Positions 1-5,822 of a stretch of DNA of 5,822 bases are shown piece after piece. The stretch spans positions 1 through 5,822 of the forward strand of contig JALVQM010000173.1 in NCBI GenBank assembly GCA_027025615.1. The letters are read 5' to 3'. Both the position numbers and the translations under genes were made by a program. This DNA comes from Desulfobacteraceae bacterium (GTDB lineage: Bacteria > Desulfobacterota > Desulfobacteria > Desulfobacterales > Desulfosarcinaceae). How positions within the stretch are numbered: position 1 is the first letter of the stretch; each line of letters begins with the position of its first letter. Below the pieces are notes generated by a model that was not told where the DNA came from, did not search any database, and saw nothing but the letters and a program-made list of their open reading frames with translations.

Positions 1-2229
1 TTCCCTGAAAACCGCTTCGCTGTCAGGATAGTTCATTTCATATCCCATACGGGTTGCGACGGAACAAATGATTTTCCAGTCCGCCATTGCCTGCCCGGGA
101 GGATCCAGGGCCTTGCGCACTAACTGGACCCTCCTTTCGGTATTTGAAAAAGTCCCGTCTTTTTCAGCAAAACAGGTCGAGGGCAGGACAACATCGGCCA
201 GTTGGGCGGTTTCGGTCAGGAAAATATCCTGAACCACCAGAAAATCCAAATTGCGGATGCTTTTTTCGGCGTGGTTCAAATCAGGATCTGAAACCAGCGG
301 ATTTTCTCCGATTATATACAAGGCCTTAAGCTTGCCCTCATGGGCCATAGGTATCATCTTGGTAACGGTCAGGCCGGGCTTGGTAGGAATCCCGCTTACC
401 CCCCAGGCATCTTCCATTTTCTTGACCACAGCCAGATCGGCCACCGGCTGGTAGCCGGAAAAAACATTGGGCAGGCCGCCCATATCACAGGCTCCCTGGA
501 CATTGTTCTGGCCACGCAGGGGATTAACCCCTGTGCCGGGACGGCCGAGATTTCCGGTCAGCATGGCCAGATTGGCCAGTGATTTTACATTATCAGTGCC
601 TGTGGTATGTTGAGTGATGCCCATGCAATAAAGAATACTGGCTGCCTGGGCCTGGCTGTACATCTTGGCTGCAGCCCTAAGGGATTCGGCCGGAATACCG
701 GTTATCCCTTCCACAAATTCAGGATTGTATTTTTCGACTACTTTACTGAAATTTTCAAAGCCTTCGGTACGCTTTTCGACAAATTCCCGGTCATATAAAC
801 CTTCATTGATGATAACGTTCATCAATCCGTTCAACCAGGCCACATCAGTCCCAAGGTTGGGACGCAGCCACAAATCGGCGAACTGAACAAGTTTTATCCG
901 TCTGGGATCAACAACAATAAGTTTGGCTCCCTTGTACTTGACAGCCCGCTTGACATAGGTTGAAAGTACCGGATGGTTTTCAGTTGTATTGGAGCCGGTT
1001 ACCAGGATGACATCGGCATCCTCGATATCGGCGATGGTGTTGGTCATTGCACCGGATCCGAAAGCTGCGGCCAGACCGGCCACGGTGGAGGAATGTCAGA
1101 GCCGGGCGCAATGATCTATGTTGTTGGTTTTTAGCACTGCCCTGGCAAACTTGTTGGCAAGGTAATTTTCCTCGTTGGTGACCCGGGCCGATGTAAGAAC
1201 CCCTACGCTCTCAGAACCGTTTTGTTCAACGATTTCTTTGAGGCGACGGGCAACAAGGTCAAGCGCCTCATCCCATTCGGCCTCACGAAACTTGCCATTT
1301 TCCTTGATAAGCGGCTTGGTGAGCCTTTTTTCAGAATTTATGAAATCGAAGCCGAAACGTCCCTTGACACACAGGCTGCCATAGTTTGGAGGTGTGTCAG
1401 GGACGCCATTTACTTTGACGACTTTGTCATCTTTCACATGCAGCAATATCTGGCAACCAACCCCGCAATAGGTACATGTTGTGCGTACTTTCCTGGTTTC
1501 CCAGGGCCTGACGGTATAGCGGGCGTCTTTCTCCACCAGAGCCCCTACAGGGCAAGCCTGAACACATTCCCCACAAAATACACAATCCGAGTCTTTCAGT
1601 GGCCGGTCACCGGCGGCTATAATCTTGGATACCGGTCCCCGGTAGCCAAAACTGATAGCGTTGTTCACCTGCACCTCGCAACAGGCCTGGACACAACGGC
1701 CACAAAGAATACAACGCGAAAAATCACGCACGATAAAGGGGTTGACATCTTCTATCGGGTAACGGTTAACGGTTGCATCAAAGCGTTCCCCTGAAACCTG
1801 GTAACGGTAAGCCAAGTCCTGAAGCCGGCAATCACCCCATACCGGACATAGTTCGCTGCTTCCGTCTTCCTGCTGGACTCTCAACTGAAACGCAGTCCAG
1901 TCCTCGTTGTCCGATCCTCTGACAGCACAGTTGTGGTTGCCCGAGGCCAGCATCAATTGGATTATAAGTTTCCGGGCCGCCACCACCTGTGGCGACTCTG
2001 TTCGCACAACCATATTGGCTGCAGCCGGAGTGGAACAGGCAGGTAACAGGTTGCGGGCACCTTCTACCTCGACTACGCATATTCGGCAGGATCCGGTAGG
2101 CTTGGTTCCTTTAAGATGGCACAAGGTGGGGATATCGATTCCATTGCGCCGGGCCACCTCCAGGATGGTTTCGTTGTTTTCGAAAGCAAGCTCACGTCCA
2201 TTAATGGTAATAATCTTTTGCTCGGTCAT
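1..2229 (-). CDS. fdhA: Selenocysteine-containing formate dehydrogenase, catalytic (alpha) subunit; 3' end outside window
   Basis: Catalyses reversible oxidation of formate to CO2 at a Mo- or W-bis-pyranopterin site; probably cytoplasmic, since no signal or Tat peptide is visible. The 743 codons present show, in order: a plant-type 2Fe-2S ferredoxin domain (C37, C48, C51, C65); a NuoG-like His/Cys cluster region (H99, C101, C128, C134); two 4Fe-4S motifs (C173/176/179/183 and C216/219/222/226); the 4Fe-4S site of the molybdopterin domain (C252/255/259/287, with K289 after it); and the core with Sec378-His379 and the PLRGQNN motif (Arg572, matching the active-site Arg of E. coli FdhH). The in-frame TGA at codon 378 is read as Sec, and no other stop occurs down to base 1. 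Related enzymes are about 900 residues, so roughly 150 are missing. The ATG start at 2229 is chosen over a TTG at 2274 because AAGGAG lies 11 bases upstream and the ferredoxin fold begins there. The extended N-terminus suggests NuoE/NuoF-like or hydrogenase partners, none seen here. Confidence 0.96.
1067..1095 (-). promoter_or_regulatory. Bacterial SECIS element directly after the UGA codon
   Basis: In the mRNA, GUGGCC and GGCCGC form a 6-bp stem (one U-G wobble) closing a GGUCU loop, spanning bases 13 to 29 after the UGA (positions 1083-1067). The loop starts 19 bases after the UGA. E. coli fdhF has the same GGUCU at the same distance and codon phase. The wobble U14 lies beside the position of the bulged U of the E. 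coli element. UCC at 4-6 and GGA at 37-39 after the UGA could add a lower stem. Such hairpins bind SelB and deliver Sec-tRNA to the UGA. The pairing was read by eye and not calculated. Confidence 0.85.
1096..1098 (-). other. In-frame UGA decoded as selenocysteine (Sec378 of FdhA)
   Basis: The TGA follows His-Cys-Ala-Arg-Leu and precedes His-Ser-Ser-Thr-Val-Ala-Gly-Leu. This is the exact position of the catalytic Sec (or Cys) in formate dehydrogenases, as in E. coli FdhH, where Sec is also followed by His. The frame continues as conserved formate dehydrogenase sequence for 365 further codons with no other stop. A nonsense mutation is unlikely, because the codon falls on the one residue known to be Sec in this family and a SECIS-like hairpin follows it. 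Decoding requires SelB, SelC tRNA and SelA/SelD elsewhere in the genome. Confidence 0.95.
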
Positions 2230-2240
2230 GGCGGGATCAG

Positions 2241-2246
2241 CTCCTT
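2241..2246 (-). promoter_or_regulatory. Ribosome binding site of fdhA
   Basis: AAGGAG lies 11 bases upstream of the ATG at 2229-2227. It decides the start: an in-frame TTG at 2274 would add 15 residues outside the ferredoxin domain and has no comparable site. Most of this site is also one arm of a small inverted repeat. Confidence 0.8.
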
Positions 2247-2255
2247 GGCTAAGGA
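2242..2255 (-). repeat. Small inverted repeat that can mask the fdhA ribosome binding site
   Basis: In the mRNA, TCCTT and AAGGA form a 5-bp perfect stem around a 4-base AGCC loop. The 3' arm is the Shine-Dalgarno sequence itself. A competing pair, GGATC with GATCC, flanks the same segment. The stem is short, so its stability and any regulatory role are uncertain; what is directly visible is the complementarity. Confidence 0.4.
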
Positions 2256-2294
2256 TCCGGGCAGAAAAAAACAAAACAAATTTTTATCTCAAGT

Positions 2295-2323
2295 GTTCTA
2301 TAAAAACCACAACTATTTGTCAA
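2295..2323 (-). promoter_or_regulatory. Candidate sigma70-type promoter for fdhA
   Basis: A perfect -35 box TTGACA (2323-2318) is followed after 17 bases by TAGAAC (2300-2295, four of six consensus bases); an overlapping TATAGA at 15 bases is an alternative -10. Transcription would begin near 2288, giving a leader of about 60 bases with an AT-rich tract (about 2266-2290). The promoter lies in the 111-base gap after the vanZ-like gene, so fdhA probably has its own transcript. No sigma54 -24/-12 site was seen. No terminator hairpin separates the two genes, so readthrough from thrS-vanZ is also possible. Confidence 0.55.
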
Positions 2324-2340
2324 TCGCCTGGAAGTTCTAT

Positions 2341-2760
2341 TCAACGTCTCTCAAACCCGGCATGACTGCGATGTTTTGCCAGCTTCGCATAGACGTAGCT
2401 TCCCAGCAAAGATCCAATGGCATCGGCGACCAAATCGGCTAAGCTGGCTGTCCTGGAAGGGACAAAAGACTGGTGCCATTCGTCGCTAAGGCCGTAAAGC
2501 AAGGCTGCCGCAAAACCAGCCCAAAGAACCGGTTGGATACTTTTGTTCCTTTTTGCGGATTTACCATTGCCAGGGTAGGCGTTAAAAGCACGGCAGAACA
2601 AAAATGCCAAGCAAGCGTAAATCAAAGTGTGGACGACCTTGTCGGCCAGAGGAAACGTCGGCAACTTTTCCGGTACAGGAAACGATGATTGCAGGAAAAT
2701 AAGCCCGCACCAGGCAAGCGGAGGCAGCCAGTAAAAAACCAGATGGCGTAACCGGGTCAT
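2341..2760 (-). CDS. VanZ-family small membrane protein
   Basis: This 139-residue protein has the VanZ-like layout: four hydrophobic segments at about residues 7-23, 42-59, 76-91 and 107-127, with a polar basic loop near 64-74. Family signatures are visible: QSS at 24-26, D40-K-x-x-H44 at the start of the second segment, and the block Y89-G-L-S-D-E-W-H-Q-S with R103 and D109/D113 in the last segment. It should be an inner-membrane protein. The family is named for VanZ of the teicoplanin resistance cluster, but most chromosomal members have no known function and nothing here indicates glycopeptide resistance. The ATG at 2760 overlaps the thrS stop by one base (TGATG) and lacks a strong Shine-Dalgarno site, so translation probably depends on ribosomes ending thrS. 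The adjacent TTG at 2763 would add one residue and is less likely. Confidence 0.88.
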   Translation of the reverse strand: MTRLRHLVFYWLPPLAWCGLIFLQSSFPVPEKLPTFPLADKVVHTLIYACLAFLFCRAFNAYPGNGKSAKRNKSIQPVLWAGFAAALLYGLSDEWHQSFVPSRTASLADLVADAIGSLLGSYVYAKLAKHRSHAGFERR

Positions 2761-4673
2761 CAATCGAAAATGTCCAGAACAAGACTGTGGCTGGTAATAC
2801 TTTCAAGCACCTTCTGTTTGAAAGTTTCCCGTTCCACGCCGAAATGAACCTTGCCGTCCAGGGTCCGTACCGAATAAGTTCCGGCGCTTTTTTCCTTGGC
2901 CCCGCAAGTAAGCATAAGCGGAATATTGCTCAACTGGGCGTCCCTGATCTTTTTGTTCAGGCTTTCGCTGCGCCGGTCCACTTCGGTCCGCAGACCAATC
3001 TGTTCCAGATCGGCAGCCACCTGATCGGCGAATTCGACCAACTCGTCGTTCATGGGCAATACGGCCACCTGAACCGGTGCCAGCCAAAGGGGGAACTTAC
3101 CGGCAAAATGCTCGATCAGGATACCGAGAAATCTTTCTATAGATCCAAAAACCGTCCTGTGAAGCATTATCGGCCGGTGTTTTTCGTTGTCTTTGCCAAT
3201 ATAAAAAAGATCAAACCGTTCCGGCAGTGACATGTCGAGCTGGATGGTACCACACTGCCAGGTGCGATTTAAGGCGTCCTTGATATGCAGATCGATCTTG
3301 GGGCCATAGAAAGCCCCATCTCCTTCATTGATCCGGTAGGACTGTCCATAAACGTCCAAGGCTGATCGCAGACCTTCAGTGGCCATTTCCCACTGGGCGT
3401 CGGTCCCGATCGATTTTTTGGGCCGGGTGGAAAGCTCCAGCTCAAAACCCAGCCCGAAAGTACTGTAAATTCGCTCTTCAAGTTGTAACAGACTTAAAAT
3501 CTCATCCTGTATCTGCTCAGGAGTCATGAAAATATGGGCATCATCCTGGTGAAAGGCCCTTACCCTGAACAAGCCGTTGAGTACCCCGCTCAATTCATGG
3601 CGATGAACCAGGCCAATTTCCGCAGCCCTGATTGGCAAATCCCGGTATGAATGGTGTTTGCGCTTGAACAACAACATTCCCCCCGGGCAATTCATCGGCT
3701 TTATGGCGTATTCCAGGTCGTCTATCTGGCTGGTGTACATGTTGTCCCGGTAATTTTCCCAATGCCCGGAACGCTCCCACAAGGTGCGTTGGAGCATTAT
3801 CGGCGTCTTTGTTTCCACATAACCGGCAGCCCGGTGCTCCAAGCGCCAATAATCCAGCAGGGCGTTCCAGAGAGCCATTCCCCGGGGATGAAAAAAGGGC
3901 ATTCCGGGTGCCTCTTCGTGGAAACTGAAAAGATCCATGGCAGTACCGATCCGACGGTGGTTGCGCCTGCGGGCCTCCTCGAGAAACTTAAGGTAGGCCT
4001 TGAGTTGCTTTTTATCAAAAAAGGCAGTGCCATATATCCTTTGTAACTGAGCCTTGGTCTGGTCAGCCCGCCAGTAGGCCCCGGAAACTTTCATCAACTT
4101 GAAGGCCTTGACAAACCCGGTATGAGGGACATGGGGACCCCGGCACAAATCCGTGAATTCACCCTGGGAATAAAATGAAATCGTACCGTCCTGCAATTCG
4201 TTGATCATCTCCAGCTTGTAAGGTTCATCGGCGTAAAATTGTAATGCCTCCTGCTTGGAAACCTCACGTCTTACAATCGGCAAGCGGGCCTTGACAATTT
4301 TTTTCATCTCGGCCTCAATCCTGCCAAAATCTTCCCGTGACACAGGCTCCATGTCTATATCATAGTAAAAACCATCTTCCACCACCGGCCCTATGGTTAA
4401 CTTGGCATCGGGGTACAAACGCAAAATAGCCTGGGCCATGACATGGGCGGCACTGTGGCGCATAACCTCCAGGGCCTCCGGTTCCCTGGTGGTAACCAGC
4501 CTTACTTTTGCGTCGTGATCAATGGGTTGGCTCAAATCCACCAGGCGGCCGTCTACCTCGACGACAACGCTCTGCCTTGCCAGGTTCGATGAAATGGACT
4601 CGGCAATCTGCAGGCCGGTGGGCGGGTTTTCAAATCGCTTTGAGCTTCCATCCGGAAGTGTTATAGTAATCAT
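2760..4673 (-). CDS. thrS: Threonyl-tRNA synthetase
   Basis: Class II aminoacyl-tRNA synthetase that charges tRNA-Thr with threonine in the cytoplasm. The 637-residue length is normal for the full bacterial form (E. coli 642). Domains in order: N-terminal TGS domain (about 1-62); editing domain that removes mischarged serine, with H73, H77, C177 and H181; catalytic core (about 240-530) with zinc ligands C329, H380 and H505, motif 2 around RHE (358-360) and FRVRAFHQDD, and motif 3 around GSIERF (510-515, R514); and anticodon-binding domain (about 532-637). All key residues are intact. The ATG start is fixed by AAGGTGG seven bases upstream and by the TGS beta strand MITITLPDGS. It is first in a likely two-gene unit with the vanZ-like gene. 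No T-box precedes it, and infC-rpmI-rplT do not follow it, unlike in many bacteria. Confidence 0.98.
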   Translation of the reverse strand: MITITLPDGSSKRFENPPTGLQIAESISSNLARQSVVVEVDGRLVDLSQPIDHDAKVRLVTTREPEALEVMRHSAAHVMAQAILRLYPDAKLTIGPVVEDGFYYDIDMEPVSREDFGRIEAEMKKIVKARLPIVRREVSKQEALQFYADEPYKLEMINELQDGTISFYSQGEFTDLCRGPHVPHTGFVKAFKLMKVSGAYWRADQTKAQLQRIYGTAFFDKKQLKAYLKFLEEARRRNHRRIGTAMDLFSFHEEAPGMPFFHPRGMALWNALLDYWRLEHRAAGYVETKTPIMLQRTLWERSGHWENYRDNMYTSQIDDLEYAIKPMNCPGGMLLFKRKHHSYRDLPIRAAEIGLVHRHELSGVLNGLFRVRAFHQDDAHIFMTPEQIQDEILSLLQLEERIYSTFGLGFELELSTRPKKSIGTDAQWEMATEGLRSALDVYGQSYRINEGDGAFYGPKIDLHIKDALNRTWQCGTIQLDMSLPERFDLFYIGKDNEKHRPIMLHRTVFGSIERFLGILIEHFAGKFPLWLAPVQVAVLPMNDELVEFADQVAADLEQIGLRTEVDRRSESLNKKIRDAQLSNIPLMLTCGAKEKSAGTYSVRTLDGKVHFGVERETFKQKVLESITSHSLVLDIFD

Positions 4674-4680
4674 TTGCAGT

Positions 4681-4687
4681 CCACCTT
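4681..4687 (-). promoter_or_regulatory. Ribosome binding site of thrS
   Basis: AAGGTGG lies seven bases upstream of the ATG at 4673-4671, an ideal spacing that supports this start codon. Confidence 0.8.
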
Positions 4688-4766
4688 GGGATAGGCTAAG
4701 TGGTTGATGTTCAAGAGCTGAAGAAAGCTAATAATGTCATGTAAAAATAGAAAAATTAAGTTAATT

Positions 4767-4796
4767 ATTATAGTGGGTCAAGGAAAAAATAGTTAA
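4767..4796 (-). promoter_or_regulatory. Candidate promoter for thrS
   Basis: A perfect -10 box TATAAT (4772-4767) has TTAACT (4796-4791, four of six -35 bases) 18 bases upstream. Transcription would start near 4760 and give a leader of about 85 bases. This is too short for a T-box riboswitch, and no AGGGTGGNACC-like sequence is present. The -35 box directly abuts the start codon of the divergent RNase D gene. The opposite strand carries TATTAT at 4766-4771, which could serve as an RNase D -10 box, but I see no convincing matching -35. Confidence 0.5.
4780..4784 (+). promoter_or_regulatory. Probable ribosome binding site of the RNase D gene
   Basis: AAGGA lies 12 bases upstream of the ATG at 4797, somewhat longer than the usual spacing. 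An in-frame TAA immediately before the ATG rules out any upstream start. Confidence 0.6.
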
Positions 4797-5822
4797 ATGA
4801 CATTCCCGCAACATCCATATCTGATAACAGACCGGGAAAAATTGATCCGGTTCGCAGAGTATGCCGCAAAATTCCCCCAGCTGGCTGTAGATCTTGAGGC
4901 CGATTCCATGTACCATTTCAGGGAAAAGGTCTGTTTGCTTCAAATGTGCGCCGGCAAGCAGATAGTGGTAATCGACACCCTGGCCTTGAACGATCTTTCA
5001 GTACTGAAAACTATATTTTCTGATAAAAAAACCTGCAAAATTTTTCACGGCTCAGATTACGACGTGCGCAGCCTGTTTCGGGATTTCAGTATAATTATCT
5101 CCAACCTGTTTGACACCCAGGTTGCAGCTACCTTCCTGGGGATGAAAGAAACTGGCCTTGATGCTCTGGTCAAAGCTTATTTTAAAGTCGAACTTGATAA
5201 AAAATACCAGAAAAAAGACTGGTCGCAACGTCCTCTTCCCCAGGCCATGTTGAACTACGCGGCAGCGGACGTACACTTTCTGATTCCCTTGGCAGACCGC
5301 CTGCGTAAGGAGTTGCAAAGAAAAAACCGCCTCGACTGGGTGCTTGAAGAGTGCGATCATCTGGTTCGGGTCCGCCCGACGGAAAATAACGATCAACCCC
5401 TTTTTGTCAGGTGCAAGGGAGCTGGCAAGCTTAGTCCCCGCCAGCTGGCAATCCTCGAAACTTTGCTCCAATGGAGGGTAAAGAAAGCCAGGTTCAAAGA
5501 TCGCCCTTTGTTTAAAATTGTCAGTAACAGCGTCCTGCTGAAACTGGCCCTGGCTCAACCAACTTCCCCGGCGGCTCTCAAGGCAAGCGGAATTTTAAGC
5601 AATAAACAGGTTCAGATGTACGGGCGGTCATTGGTGGCAGCAATTGTCCAGGCCATGGAATTACCTGCCGATCAATTACCTGCTTATCCACGTCAACGTT
5701 CCCGGCGGCTTCCTGTCCAGGCCGCACCTCAAATAAAGGCCTTGCGAAACTGGCGGGACCGCAAAGCCCGGATCGAGGGAATTGATCCTCCGGTTCTGCT
5801 TAGTAAAAACATGATCATGCAA
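4797..5822 (+). CDS. rnd: Ribonuclease D; 3' end outside window
   Basis: A 3'-5' exoribonuclease of the DEDDy family that trims 3' ends of tRNA precursors and other stable RNAs in the cytoplasm. The 342 codons in the window are open to the last base. All catalytic motifs are present: VDLEAD with D32 and E34 (Exo I), HGSDYDV with D89 (Exo II), and Y154-AAA-D158 (Exo III). L104-F-D-T-Q is the usual family sequence between motifs. A complete HRDC nucleic-acid-binding domain spans about 212-290. A second HRDC-like start (ALRNWRDRKA, then GIDPPVLLSK) begins near 315 and is cut by the window, matching the two-HRDC layout of E. coli RNase D (375 residues), so only a modest tail is missing. The ATG is fixed by the preceding in-frame TAA. 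The gene is divergent from thrS across a 123-base gap. Confidence 0.95.
   Translation, partial: MTFPQHPYLITDREKLIRFAEYAAKFPQLAVDLEADSMYHFREKVCLLQMCAGKQIVVIDTLALNDLSVLKTIFSDKKTCKIFHGSDYDVRSLFRDFSIIISNLFDTQVAATFLGMKETGLDALVKAYFKVELDKKYQKKDWSQRPLPQAMLNYAAADVHFLIPLADRLRKELQRKNRLDWVLEECDHLVRVRPTENNDQPLFVRCKGAGKLSPRQLAILETLLQWRVKKARFKDRPLFKIVSNSVLLKLALAQPTSPAALKASGILSNKQVQMYGRSLVAAIVQAMELPADQLPAYPRQRSRRLPVQAAPQIKALRNWRDRKARIEGIDPPVLLSKNMIMQ

Noticed and set aside
1222..1794. A 190-codon plus-strand open frame.
   Set aside because: It lies wholly opposite the iron-sulfur part of fdhA, shows no recognisable domain, and its cysteine-poor, mixed composition fits a shadow of a real gene.
1096..2229. 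A pseudogene or two separate genes created by the TGA at 1096-1098.
   Set aside because: The stop falls on the catalytic Sec position, a SECIS hairpin follows, and the downstream frame has no other stop and full conservation of family motifs.
2230..2274. TTG start at 2274 for fdhA, adding 15 residues.
   Set aside because: The added residues lie in the leader, AT-rich and with no family similarity, while the ATG at 2229 has AAGGAG upstream and begins the ferredoxin domain.
2266..2340. A terminator between the vanZ-like gene and fdhA.
   Set aside because: There is a run of T and A in the minus-strand RNA but no GC-rich hairpin before it; the region is better explained as a promoter and leader.
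2341..2760. Glycopeptide resistance determinant, based on the VanZ name.
   Set aside because: No vanA/H/X/R/S-like gene is nearby, and most chromosomal VanZ-family proteins have no shown link to resistance.
2787..3230. A 147-codon plus-strand open frame opposite the 3' part of thrS.
   Set aside because: Shadow of thrS motif 3 and the anticodon-binding domain; no domain or convincing ribosome binding site.
4674..4760. A T-box riboswitch or stem-loop operator in front of thrS.
   Set aside because: The leader is too short, the T-box sequence is absent, and the only inverted repeats seen (AGCT/AGCT, TTCA/TGAA) are four bases long and expected by chance.
5052..5558. A 168-codon minus-strand open frame.
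   Set aside because: It is antisense to the exonuclease and HRDC motifs of RNase D, which are clearly the coding strand; no family resemblance was seen.

Overview
The window holds three genes on the minus strand and one divergent gene on the plus strand. Two of the four run off the ends. They are a selenocysteine-containing formate dehydrogenase catalytic subunit (right part of the window's left half, 3' end missing), a small VanZ-family membrane protein, threonyl-tRNA synthetase, and a ribonuclease D whose 3' end is missing. The DNA is clearly bacterial: Shine-Dalgarno sites, sigma70-like promoter hexamers, overlapping genes and a bacterial-type SECIS element next to an in-frame UGA. The multi-cluster, NuoG-like selenoprotein formate dehydrogenase points to an anaerobe that makes selenocysteine and uses formate. 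A desulfobacterial (former deltaproteobacterial) host is my best guess, but this rests on family resemblance only; an anaerobic Firmicute is not excluded.

Left region (1-2340). The reading frame that starts at 2229 meets a TGA at 1098-1096 and then stays open to base 1. The sequence on both sides is one continuous formate dehydrogenase: ferredoxin-type 2Fe-2S domain, His/Cys cluster, two 4Fe-4S motifs, and the molybdopterin oxidoreductase core. The TGA sits exactly at the catalytic Sec/Cys position, and the RNA just after it folds into a short stem with a GGUCU loop at the same distance as in E. coli fdhF. The gene has its own candidate promoter with a consensus -35 box, and a Shine-Dalgarno site that can be masked by a small hairpin.

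Middle region (2341-4796). thrS and a vanZ-like gene overlap by one base (TGATG) and look like a translationally coupled operon. The 123-base gap between thrS and the plus-strand gene holds a candidate thrS promoter and both ribosome binding sites; it holds no T-box leader. The infC-rpmI-rplT genes that follow thrS in many bacteria are absent here.

Right region (4797-5822). RNase D has complete DEDDy exonuclease motifs, one full HRDC domain and the start of a second, and runs off the window.

The genes belong to separate processes (formate oxidation or CO2 reduction, translation, stable RNA processing, unknown envelope function). I see no mobile element, CRISPR array, tRNA or defence cassette, and no evidence of an undescribed system; the most noteworthy feature is the UGA-recoded formate dehydrogenase, which a standard gene caller would cut in two.
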